A DNA stretch of 64,000 nt, from assembly GCF_000328475.2 (NCBI RefSeq), contig NC_026488.1:310001-374000 (forward strand), in the 5' to 3' direction. Below are positions 28,377 to 37,610 of this stretch, in pieces. This DNA comes from Mycosarcoma maydis (taxonomy: Eukaryota > Basidiomycota > Ustilaginomycetes > Ustilaginales). How positions within the stretch are numbered: the first letter of the stretch is position 1; each line of letters begins with the position of its first letter. The notes under the pieces were generated by a model. It was not told the origin of the DNA. It ran no database searches and saw nothing but the letters and a program-made list of their open reading frames with translations. The position numbers were made by a program, and so were the translations under genes.

Positions 28377-29090
28377 GACGGGAGGAAAGAGAGCTGCGGC
28401 ACCAAGGAGGGGATGCAGCAGATATACAAGCGGTATGTGTAATTGACCAAGCAGAGTTGGTTCGGCGCACAGCAGGGTCTCAACTATGACGACACGAAAG
28501 CCAAAGATCAAGTGTGTACGGATGGCAGGCCCGAACAGAGTTGTGCGCGTGGATGAGTGGATGCGGCGTGCCTGCGGCGTGCTTGCAGCAGAGCAAAAGG
28601 GAGCGGCGGCGATACGAGCGACGGTCGAGACTTTGGATTGAGATATGTTCTTTGCGCACGAGGACCAAAGAGATCGTCTAGCTTGCGTGTGGGCCGGAGT
28701 GGCACTTGCGTGGGATGGGTGTCAGACAGGGCGACAGAGCGTTGCAACTGTCTGTGGTGAAAGCCTAGTGTTGAGGCACAAGCTTGTAACAGGAAGAGAT
28801 GCCGGCGTGTAGAGAACGAGTGCCGGTCAAAGTGAGCACAAAGATGCTGCAGTCGTAAATGAGATGCAAGAGAGGTGGTGGAGGATCTACCAAGGAAGCA
28901 ATCACGAATCTGAATGCAGATGGAAGTAGACATCCGAACAAAGACAGCAAAGACTTTTTTTACTCAGGACTGTCATGGGTGGAGTCTAGCTACTGATGAC
29001 TCTTGCCTGGTGCTTGAAGATGCTACTCACTCGCGATACTGCTTTGCCTCTGACGTCTATCTCATTCAGCGCGCTAACCCCGATAAGTTG

Positions 29091-29144
29091 AGTCAGTCAG
29101 TCAGTCAGTCAGTCAGTTAGTCAGTCAGTCAGTCAGTCAGTCAG
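29091..29144. repeat. (AGTC)n tetranucleotide array
   Basis: About 13 AGTC/GTCA units with one GTTA interruption. It also repeats TGACT on the reverse strand, the half-site of AP-1/Gcn4 factors; this may be coincidental. Confidence 0.9.
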
Positions 29145-30319
29145 TTGACGAGAAGCTGGAGGAGCTATCTCAGACCGAGCGCAGAAAAGATAACCTAACC
29201 AAATTTGTGATTTGCGATTGCACCCAAAGGCGGCGTGGCGAACCAGAATTCGTGAATCCCTTGCATCTCGCCAAGGGCGTCTGCCAAAAGAAAGAGGGAC
29301 TGTGCTGAGCGACGGACTTTAGATGAGGACACGAGAGTCTTTGGTCAGGCGTCAAGCGTCAAGGTAATCGGCTGCTACTTCTGGCTGGCTGAATCAAATC
29401 CATGCTGACTCGGCGCAGTCACTCACGACTCACAGACTGAGTCGTGAGTGCGCGCACCTGAACGCTTTGTTAATAAAATCCGTTAGAAAGCATGCTCAAT
29501 CACGAATCATGAATATGTCTGATGACCACAAATGGTTGACTATACAGTAAAATTACCGTCAAGTTACCTCTCTACTTACTCTGTGACGGAACTTGATTTC
29601 CGGAGGCTGATTAAGTTAGAGGAAATTTTTGGAACCAAAAACGATCCAAACGTCCCAACCACAAACGTCAGCCAGAAGCCAGCATCTTTTCTCGAATCAC
29701 GAATCCCGAATCACAGAGCTTTGTCGTGTCATTGAGCATCACAAGATCCGTTGCACCTTTCACCTTTCACCTTGCACTCTGATTGGCACAGCTACAGAGT
29801 GAGTTTCTGGACATTGGCGATGAACGCGGCGGCGTGTGCAACCACTTTGCGCGGTTGCGTCACAGGAACACAAATGAGTCAGGATCCGAGGAGGCTGCTT
29901 TCCCTTGAAGTGTACCGCGGAATCACAAATCCCGAAAAGTTTTCTCCTCGGAGTTGCACTTTTGCCACTGGGTGAATCGGGACACGATCCTGAAAATTCC
30001 ACATTCCAATAGAATATCGGGAGATGACTCGATCGGAAACCCGATCTGGCGAGATTCGAGATGAATTCGGATTTTTGGATAAATCGATCGCGCTTCTCGT
30101 CACTAACCAACTGATTCTGAGGCAGGAGAATTTGCTTATCGTCCTGGTATCGGGTTGTCAAGAGTCTTCGACACTCAAGTGTATGTGGCATGGCCTGTAT
30201 ACGAAATACATCGATAGCGTACAGCCAGCCGACTTTAGAAGAGGCGGAACGAGATAGTTGACCAGCAGTGCCAAAGACCACAAGTCACGAGTTTTGCAAG
30301 AGTGGAACGAACCATCGTC

Positions 30320-30373
30320 AATCACGAATCACCAATCACGAATCACCAATCACGAATCACCAATCACGAATCG
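30320..30373. repeat. 14-bp tandem repeat (two heptamers)
   Basis: Unit AATCACGAATCACC repeated three times followed by AATCACGAATCG. The unit is two diverged heptamers (AATCACG + AATCACC), indicating higher-order amplification of the 7-bp motif. Confidence 0.9.
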
Positions 30374-30450
30374 TACATGGCGGCAATTGATCAGAACATC
30401 AAAAGACACCCAAAACCTTTACGACCTTTCCTTTTGGCGCCAAGCTTACC

Positions 30451-30492
30451 AATCTTGAATCGTGAATCGTAAATTGTGCATCGTGAATTGTG
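30451..30492. repeat. Six-unit degenerate heptamer tract
   Basis: Six units strictly in 7-bp register: AATCTTG, AATCGTG, AATCGTA, AATTGTG, CATCGTG, AATTGTG. Confidence 0.85.
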
Positions 30493-30670
30493 TGCATCGT
30501 GAGGACGGTGATTTCTGCCAGCAACGAATGTGAGTCGTATGCATTTACGATTCGTGATTTGCACTGAACAGGTGCAAAAGGGTTGCTGCTTTCTAGGCGG
30601 CTTCATCAGTAGCGGTGCTTACTGCGCACAGCTCATAACTAGCGTGTAGCACGTAGCGTTGCAAACCAGT

Positions 30671-30691
30671 CGTGAGTCGTGAGTCGTGAGT
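30671..30691. repeat. (CGTGAGT)3 heptamer array
   Basis: Three perfect units CGTGAGT, the G-variant of CGTGAAT. Confidence 0.85.
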
Positions 30692-31054
30692 TGGGCGGCG
30701 CGTGAATGATTGGCGAGCGGCTTGTGCGATTTACGAGTAATCTTTTCGTAATTTGCAATCCGTAATAACGATAATTTTACTAGCTAGTTGGCGTTACTAC
30801 TTAAATAGACGATCCTTTGCTAATCACGAATGTTAGCGAGAACAACACTTTTCCCGCCACGCCACGCCACGCCGCGCCGCGCCGCGCTGCGCTTCGCTAT
30901 GTGGGCTATGCTGTGCTGTTCAACTGTGTTGGTCTGCTGTTATGCTCGCTGGCCGACTGACCTTACAATCGTCACATGCACCTCCGCCAAGTCGTGCGTC
31001 GCATGCCGGCCAGACACAGCTTCTGCATCACCGCTGCACCTTTGGCAATACTCG

Positions 31055-31082
31055 AATTGTGAAATGTGAATCGTGCATCGTA
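31055..31082. repeat. Degenerate heptamer tract
   Basis: Four units in phase: AATTGTG, AAATGTG, AATCGTG, CATCGTA. Confidence 0.8.
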
Positions 31083-31570
31083 AATGGGTCCGGAAAATGG
31101 CTGACTTGTGACTAGGCTGACACCGATCGACAACGTCAATTCACGATTCGTGATTGTTCCGGTTTGCAGGCGTGTCGAATGCACCATGTCTGAAATGTCA
31201 TAACGCTCGGCGATCTACCAAAGTTTCCGAGCTGACAGCGTGGCTCGCTTCCGTCTGTATTCTTCTTGTTCTTGTTGTTCTTGTTGTTGTTGTTGTTGTC
31301 GTCGTCTTGATCGTTTCGTGGCAGTGTGGATACAGTCCTTGGCAGGCTCAAGCTCAGTGGTCACCCGCTCGCTTCTGCACCGCTGCAAAAGGGGTTCTTG
31401 CTCGCTCTGCAAATCCTACCGCCCACCGCCAGCGCAGATCCCTCATCGCCCCTCTGCCTCGCCCCGCCTTGCCTCGCTCGCTAGGTTTGCTATTTTTGAG
31501 CATGCAGTCCGCCCACTTGCTGTGCATGCACCCACGACAGCCATAGTAAGAAAGCGAGAAAGCGGCCTAC

Positions 31571-31599
31571 AAACTGCACTGCACTGCACTGCACTTGCA
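31571..31599. repeat. TGCAC pentamer run next to assembly gap
   Basis: Successive ACTGC/TGCAC units ending ten bases before the N run. Repeat collapse probably caused the gap. Confidence 0.7.
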
Positions 31600-31608
31600 C
31601 TCCAACGT

Positions 31609-31708
31609 NNNNNNNNNNNNNNNNNNNNNNNNNNNNNNNNNNNNNNNNNNNNNNNNNNNNNNNNNNNNNNNNNNNNNNNNNNNNNNNNNNNNNNNNNNNN
31701 NNNNNNNN
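31609..31708. other. Assembly gap (100 N)
   Basis: Exactly 100 N, the usual placeholder for a gap of unknown size. It lies about 40 nt upstream of a start codon, so the promoter/leader of the next gene is incomplete. Confidence 0.98.
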
Positions 31709-31750
31709 CACCATCCTGTCCACTCCAAACATCACCACCTATCCTTTACC

Positions 31751-32485
31751 ATGTTCAAATTCACCGTCCTTGTTGCCGCCGTCCTTGCGACCACTTCGGC
31801 TGTGTCCGCCGCCACGGTCAGCACCCCCACCGCTCTCACCCAGTGCCAGCCCGTCCTCATCACCTGGTCCGACGCTCAGGGCAAGGGTAAGTCTCTCCCG
31901 CTCGAGCGTCATGTCTATACGAGATACACCGATGTGCTCTTGTGCCAACCATGACTGACTCAATCTTTTTCTTTGTCCATGACAGTCTACGTAAGCGTCT
32001 TGCCCGGCAAAGAGACCTCGGCAGCTCCCCTTGTCAGGTTTGCGCCTCAGGATGCCGGCACCACCAGCATCAAGTGGGTGCCCAACCTCCCCGCTGGCCA
32101 GGACATTACCCTCTCCATCTCGGATGATTCGGGTGTCACCAACTACTCGGGCACCGTCACCGTCCGTGCCGGCACCGACACCTCGTGCCTCAACACTTCT
32201 GGCTCGGCCGCCGCTGACGGTTCGGCTGCGACCACTGGCTCATCCTCTTCCTCGGGCTCCGGCTCTAGCTCCAATTCTTCGGGCTCCTCTGGCTCCTCTG
32301 GCTCCGCCTCATCTCCTTCCAGCTCGGGCAAGTCCAGCACTTCCAACACTTCCTCGGCCAACTCTGCTAACCAGACCTCCTCTGGCAACAGCTCTAGCGG
32401 CGCTACCAGCTTCCGTGCTGACACCACCGCCATGGTAAGCTCGGCACTTGCCGTTGCGGCCGTCGCTGTTGCCGTCTTCGCATAA
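31751..32485 (+). CDS. Small secreted GPI-type Ser-rich protein (Kre9/Knh1-like domain)
   Basis: Spliced model: exons 31751-31886 and 31986-32485, intron 31887-31985 (GTAAGT...CATGACAG, branch-like CTGAC). Without splicing the first exon runs into a stop. The product is 211 residues: signal peptide about 1-20 (MFKFTVLVAAVLATTSAVSA), a β-rich domain (about 22-115) with PTALTQCQPVLITWSD, VSVLPG and the DITLSISDDSG block, then a Ser-rich stretch, and a hydrophobic C-terminus (TTAMVSSALAVAAVAVAVFA) typical of a GPI-anchor signal. Such Ser-rich GPI proteins with a Kre9/Knh1-like domain are common in basidiomycete cell walls. The exact role is unknown. The N gap lies in its leader. Confidence 0.85.
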
Positions 32486-32960
32486 TTTTGGTCGCGTCTG
32501 TCATCCCGTCAACCCGCACGCCGTTCTCTCTCAATATGTTTGCTCTCGTCACATTCTCTCTTTTGCATTCTTGTTCAATATCAACCTGCATTGAATCCCA
32601 AGCCGTTGCACCTCTGTTTGTCCATACGGTAGCAGCCTCGTCCGAAGTTCGTGTCGTCGATCACCGTCTCTGCTTATTCCGCTCGACTCGGCCGAGAGGC
32701 AATGGTGGGAAGAGATCCGAGCCTTTCGAGGTCGTCTGATGCAGACTTTGTTGTACCCTTGTCAGAGTGTTGAGCGCGTTTGACTCTTGACGTAGAACCA
32801 AGAAGATGTGTTTCTGCACGACGTCGATCATCGGCCGTGCTTCCTAAAGAGCGGTACAGCGGCAGAGATAGACGGCTGCCTCCTCGGCTTGCCTGCACAA
32901 GCCTTGTCGCCGGCAGCGGCCGTCGCAATGCGGCGGTCAGGGACAAGGTGCCGTCTGGCT
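32486..32960. other. Convergent intergenic region
   Basis: 475 nt between the GPI-type gene and the 3' end of the minus-strand gene at 32961. T/C-rich 3' flank; no gene or clear repeat seen. Confidence 0.5.
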
Positions 32961-34613
32961 CTACTCGAGATGCTTTGAGCGTGGACCATTCAGGCTCCTT
33001 GCCCTTTGATGAAGGCTTCGATTGACCTGATGAGACGTCCGGAAGCTACCATGGTCAGCCAAATAACCTCGCTTCGTCGCACATGGCAGCAACTGACTCA
33101 CTGCTGGCCTTTGTCCGTGCACGCTTGCTCGCTCCTCGTAACGCTTTATACACCACTGAAGATGACTCGTCGAGATATTCAAGTTCAGACTCGTGCCTAC
33201 TTTCCGGTGAAGACGGGGCTTCGCTATTGACTCACAGTCCGCTTTTGCTCTATCCTCTTGAGCCCGTCGCGGCGATACGGGACGTCGAAATGTTGCTAGC
33301 TTGGCACGTTCATCGTTTGCAGCGGACGATGTAGAGGGATGGTGACTCCAGTTGTGCTGGTATTGGGCATGATGGCCTGGCTCATGTGATCGGTGGAGGT
33401 AGTCATTCCTGCTGGGCAAGTGAGCAAGCTCAAACGCTGGGGCGTATGGGCCTGAAGGGGTTTGAGTCCAAGCTTGGCTGCTTTCCATGGCTGCAGGAAC
33501 GGATTCGTGGTTGGGATAATAATGTACCGGATGATGAGACGTCGGACCAATTTGGACAGGCGGGTACTGGAACAAGTGGCCTTCTGCATCGTACATGAAC
33601 GGTGCAGGAGCAGACATGTCCGCACGATGTGGTTCATAGTTTGCTTGACGAGCGTTCATCGAATCGCTGGGAGCGTGATTCAGTGGTGTTGCTGCAGAGT
33701 ATACCTCATGGCTGTAGACCGACCGAGTCGGAGCCCAGCTGGAGGTCTCGTAAGATGTGCTAGCATCCGGAACCATGCTCTCCATGCGAACCGATGACGA
33801 AGAAGCTTCCGACCTGCACGTGCGAGCTTCTCGATGCGCCATCTCGCGGTCGAGGCTCTCGTAAAAGTCGCGATTCCGATCAAATAGCTGCTGTAGCGCT
33901 CTTTCGCCCTCTGTCTTCTCATACTCGCACGTCGCCGATTCAAACCAAGTATCGCCAAGCCTCGTATCCGTGCTTCCGTACATGCTTTTCGTGCTGGAAG
34001 CTTCGATTTCGTCGCTATCCGAGGACACGACAATCACCTCTGGAGATTTGAAGGATGCCTCAGTCGTCACGACACTACGTAGTTTGTCATGTGCTAACAA
34101 AGGTTGCGACGTCTCGACAATTGTGGCGAATGGGTCGCGGCGCTTCCCTGCATTGTCATCGAAGGAGTCTGTGACAGCGTCCTCAGGCACAGCCGGCGGA
34201 TGGTTGTCTCGCGTCAAGCCCAAAGTAGACACATCAACTTCTCTGTCAAGTGACGGTCCATGCTGCCGGGCTTTTCGCATCTGCGCATTGCGCGCTGCGA
34301 TGGTGCTGTCCATTGCATCGAGAAGAAGAAGTCAGCATGGCACGTCAATCGCGAGTTTCGACTCTTGTGCTGCCCGTTTTGGCTCACAATGGTGTCTCAG
34401 TGAAGGCCACTGATTCGTCGTCATTTGAATGTGCTGCCAGTGTCTGCTTATCCGTATAGTTGGCATGGTCAGCGCCAGATTACAATGCAAAAATGGCGAC
34501 AGCAGCAAGAGTCTTACCTGCTCAAGCGGCACTTCATTGACTTCGTCCTCATTATCACTGTAAGGGAAACGATCAGCTGCGCAGTAGCCGAACGAAGTGG
34601 CCCAACCAGACAT
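32961..34613 (-). CDS. Unknown Ser/His-rich protein with SUMO-interaction-like motif (4 exons, inferred)
   Basis: I do not recognise the family. Inferred exons (minus strand): 34518-34613, 34388-34443, 33102-34305, 32961-33026. The first two introns (34444-34517 and 34306-34387, GTAAGA and GTGAGC donors, CAG acceptors) join in phase, giving MSGWATSFGY, then DNEDEVNEVPLEQ, then TLAAHSNDDESVAFTETPF. The third (33027-33101, GTGAGT...CATCAG, 75 nt) is in frame, so it is easily missed. All three contain CTGAC before the acceptor. The product is about 473 residues (498 if the third is retained), mostly disordered, rich in Ser, His and Tyr. VIVVSSDSDE (about 141-150) is a hydrophobic core followed by Ser/Asp, the form of a SUMO-interaction motif. 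The N-terminus is acidic. A nuclear role is only a guess. Confidence 0.55.
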
Positions 34614-35269
34614 TGAAGCAACCTGCAACCTGCAACGCGTAGAGATGACGTACGAAAGTCAAGGGGGAGGTCACCCAGAAGCTGCAAATACTCACGGTTG
34701 GGATGCTGAGCTCTCTCGATGTTATTCATCCTCTCACGGGTCAACGACAAAACCACGAATGCAAACATCTTGGGCATCAGCGAACGCGGCTCAATGTGCT
34801 TTGGTAGAAGCACATAGACAGCCACCACTACGCCAAAGCACCGAAGTGTGAGCTGAGACTGAGTCAGGGAAGAAACGCCGAAATCACAGAGAGTCGTGAG
34901 TGAAAGCGTGAATAGTGAATCACGCACGAATCACGAATCGTGAATGTGATTTCACTTCGTGATTGTGACAGCCATCAGCTCCGCTCTGCAATGGTGAATT
35001 GGCCCGGATTTGCCGACTTCTCACGCACGACGATTATTGACGGCTGTTCGGGCCAAGATCCGGTTGGTGGATTTTTTTTTGGCAGTGTGGGGAAAGTGGG
35101 GACGATGGCACACTTGCTGCAGGTTGCCACAGAAGTTCACGATTCGTGATTGACGATTGTTTGTCTGCTCGCTTTCTTTCATGTCGTGAGAAAGTGTGAG
35201 TAAGTGTCCCCACTCGAAGCAGTCAGTACAACTGGTATCGGCACATACGCGGCCACTGGCAAGCATATA
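34614..35269. other. Divergent intergenic region, SIM-motif gene/Nudix gene
   Basis: No gene supported. Heptamer tract at 34911-34968 and another CACGATTCGTGATTGACGATTG near 35138-35159. The other open frames here are overlaps of the spliced minus-strand gene. Confidence 0.5.
34911..34968. repeat. Mixed-orientation heptamer tract
   Basis: AATAGTG, AATCACG, then CACGAATCACGAATCGTG and ATTTCACTTCGTGATTGTGAC. Direct and inverted copies alternate, so the strand could fold on itself. Confidence 0.75.
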
Positions 35270-37078
35270 ATGCCCATTCGGAGTGCGTCGACACTTGTTC
35301 GCACCTCTGGCATATTGTCTCAGTCGGTACTTCCGCAAGTAGCACTTCTATCAGACTTGCCAGCACGCAGTCACATTCCCACACGCCCAAGGAAACGACA
35401 GACTGGGCGATACAGCATTCACTACAGTCACAACGCCGGCATCAAAATGGTGTCTCGCGAGTCAGCTTCGGCCTGGAAGCCGTCCAAGCCTCGAGGGGTA
35501 CAGCGAGCGTCGGATCACAAGACGGGTCCCAAAGGCGAGCCCATGACGCCGTTGCCATCCGCTACGCTTATCGTGCTGTGTCCGCGATCAGCCAAGAAGA
35601 AAGATGCACATCTGCAGTACGACACCTTGATGGTGCAGAGATCAGCCAGAGATGGCTCGAGCTTCCGCTCCGCCGTTGTGTTTCCGGGCGGTGCTCTCGA
35701 CGTGGTCGATGAAGCTCAAGTCGAATCCGCGCTATCGTCCAGCGCAGCATCATCCGCTCGCTCGGAAAGCGACGAGATGGAGAAATATATGCAATCGCTC
35801 AAGCTGTGTGCGCTTCGCGAGACGTTCGAAGAGACTGGCCTGCTGCTTCTGCCTTCATCGAAATCGAGTGCGTGCGGGCTACCTACCAGCCGCGCGGTGG
35901 GTCACCAGGACGCAGGTATGTCGGCCGAGGAGTGGGCGCACGCACGAAACGACGTTCACCACAACGCCATCGACTTTGTTCCTTTCCTCCGCAAAGTCTC
36001 GAGCAAGCTCGCTCGTAGTAGCACACTCGGTACCAGCAAAGGTGCACTTGCAGAGTTGGCACCTATGGCGCACTATTCGAATTGGATCACTCCGAGGAGC
36101 GTCGTCCGACCGGCGAAACGATTTGATGCTCACTTCTTCATCACCGTGCTCGACACTCCAGATGTGTTTGGTGACCAAGACTCGCTCAAAATTTCAGCCG
36201 ATGGATCCGAGACGTTGTCGTTGCGACTACAGACTCCTCGCGAGATCATGTATGCCGGCATTACCGACCAGATCTCTCTGTTCCCACCGCAATTCTACAT
36301 TCTCGCCGATATCGAAGCCGCCCTATGTGCCATGGACACCAACGGTCGCATCCCCATCCTGCCACTCATCTTTGACTCTACTCACGCTTCTGAGCGTGTC
36401 ACTCGCGACGCTGAATTCCGAGTCACGCCCATCGAAGAAGAAAGTCGCGGTCTCCAAGGTCGCAACTATTCGTGGGACCGCAAAGACGTCGGAACCTCTT
36501 CAGCTCCGCTCACCTCCTGGGTTTCAGACACCAACCCACCGCTGTCCGAGATCAGAGAGCTCGGCGACGAACCGCACTCCCACTACCCTCGCGTTACACC
36601 CGTCGAGCCACGCGCGTTCCCAAAACTCGGTGCTATGCTCGATATCAAAACGCAGATCATCGAGAACCGCAACCGCGCACAACCAACCGAGACGCAAGAC
36701 AGCTTCGTCTTTCCTCTCGTATTGCCTGGCGACTGGCAGGCTTCGCCTGCCCAGCAACAACGCGCCAAACACGGGCTCTTCCTACCAGACACACGCGAGC
36801 AGAACGCAAACAACTCAGACCCAGCCCTGGAACGCACAACACCTACCTCGCAGCTGCAAGGTGCTACGATGAAACCACTCAATAGACTCTATGTCTCGCC
36901 ACGCGCACAAGAGCACGGTGGCGGAATGACCGTCCGTGGCGCGGTGCGCAAAGGCTTGACCCACTTGCGTGATTTCCAGGTCGGCGTGCTGCTTGCCCAG
37001 GCCTCCACCGACGACCAAGAAGACCAAGAAGACCAAGATGACCATTCTGACAGTGCCGCATCCAGAGCCAAGCTGTAG
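35270..37078 (+). CDS. NUDT19-like Nudix hydrolase with presequence-like N-terminus and C-terminal AKL
   Basis: 602 residues from the ATG at 35270, or 543 from the in-frame ATG at 35447. The Nudix box is split as in NUDT19/RP2p: VVFPGGALDVVDEA, an insert of about 30 residues, then LCALRETFEETGLLLL with the catalytic RExxEE. NUDT19 enzymes hydrolyse CoA and acyl-CoA in peroxisomes. The last three residues are AKL, a peroxisomal PTS1 variant. The segment between the two ATGs is Arg/Ser/Thr-rich with almost no acidic residues, like a mitochondrial presequence. Two start sites could thus give a mitochondrial and a peroxisomal form. Substrate and location are inferred. It is divergent from the SIM-motif gene. 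Confidence 0.82.
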   Translation: MPIRSASTLVRTSGILSQSVLPQVALLSDLPARSHIPTRPRKRQTGRYSIHYSHNAGIKMVSRESASAWKPSKPRGVQRASDHKTGPKGEPMTPLPSATLIVLCPRSAKKKDAHLQYDTLMVQRSARDGSSFRSAVVFPGGALDVVDEAQVESALSSSAASSARSESDEMEKYMQSLKLCALRETFEETGLLLLPSSKSSACGLPTSRAVGHQDAGMSAEEWAHARNDVHHNAIDFVPFLRKVSSKLARSSTLGTSKGALAELAPMAHYSNWITPRSVVRPAKRFDAHFFITVLDTPDVFGDQDSLKISADGSETLSLRLQTPREIMYAGITDQISLFPPQFYILADIEAALCAMDTNGRIPILPLIFDSTHASERVTRDAEFRVTPIEEESRGLQGRNYSWDRKDVGTSSAPLTSWVSDTNPPLSEIRELGDEPHSHYPRVTPVEPRAFPKLGAMLDIKTQIIENRNRAQPTETQDSFVFPLVLPGDWQASPAQQQRAKHGLFLPDTREQNANNSDPALERTTPTSQLQGATMKPLNRLYVSPRAQEHGGGMTVRGAVRKGLTHLRDFQVGVLLAQASTDDQEDQEDQDDHSDSAASRAKL

Positions 37079-37610
37079 ATCGCTTTGCACACCGCTGTAC
37101 AACCTGCGAAGCGGCCTTTGACTCCACTCAAGTAACTGAACTACCTGCACGACTCTTGCACCCCCAAAAACATTAGACCCTGCCGTTCTGTGGTTCTGTG
37201 ATCGAATTCTAATGCATTCATTGTCCATTTCTTCCACACACGCTTTTATACAACGTAATTCATCAAGTACCGCCGCGATTTTTTACCTCAACTTGGGTAT
37301 GATGGTAGTATTCCTCGTGATCGCGAGTAAGCGAGACTTGAATTGCGAGATGGTGTGAGCCTACGGTACAAGGCGAGCAAGGCGAAAATCAATCCTTTGT
37401 TGAGCCTACGGTAACGCAATTCACAAAATTTCGGTATGATGGTGGTATTCCTCGTGATCGTGAGCTTGGCCGTGTGTGATTCACGATTGTGAGGCAGCGA
37501 GACTTGAGCTGCGAGATGGTGTGAGCCTACGGTACATGGCGAGCAAGACGGAAATCAATCCTCTGTACGAGAAGGGCCGGGGTGCAGAAGTGTCAAGTTA
37601 TGCTTCTGTA
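37079..37610. other. Convergent intergenic region with diverged tandem duplication
   Basis: Between the Nudix gene and the 3' end of the 5-phosphatase gene. It holds two similar copies (37296-37399 and 37433-37566) and three copies of GAGCCTACGGTA (37357-37368, 37402-37413, 37522-37533). No gene seen. Confidence 0.7.
37296..37566. repeat. Tandem duplication, second copy carries a heptamer-containing insert
   Basis: Copy 1 (37296-37399) and copy 2 (37433-37566) share GGTATGATGGT, TATTCCTCGTGATCG, GCGAGACTTGA, GCGAGATGGTGTGAGCC and AATCAATCCT. Between the shared CGTGATCG and GCGAGACTTG, copy 2 has about 36 nt where copy 1 has 7. The extra part includes GTGATTCACGATTGTGA, the dispersed heptamer motif. 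Confidence 0.85.

Larger units (their letters stand above)
28377..31750. other. Repeat-rich intergenic region with assembly gap
   Basis: About 3.4 kb without a supportable gene; short ORFs show no family features. It contains a GTCA tetramer array (29091-29144), heptamer tracts at 30320-30373, 30451-30492, 30671-30691 and 31055-31082, a CGCCA/CGCCG pentamer run (about 30848-30892), a TTG/TTCTTG run (about 31259-31300), a TGCAC pentamer run (about 31571-31599) and 100 N. The last 100 nt are the leader of the GPI-type gene. Confidence 0.65.

Noticed and set aside
28377..28511. 45-codon N-terminal extension of the Sec14-like protein
   Set aside because: An in-frame ATG exists, but the extension has no family counterpart. 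Kept only as a possibility.
30320..30373. Regular repeats that could be taken for a CRISPR array
   Set aside because: Units are 14 bp without spacers, in a eukaryotic genome; this is a tandem repeat.
34514..34927. Minus-strand frame overlapping the first exons of the SIM-motif gene
   Set aside because: Another frame of the same region. The spliced model with MSGWATSFGY joins all exons in phase using canonical sites and explains the region better.
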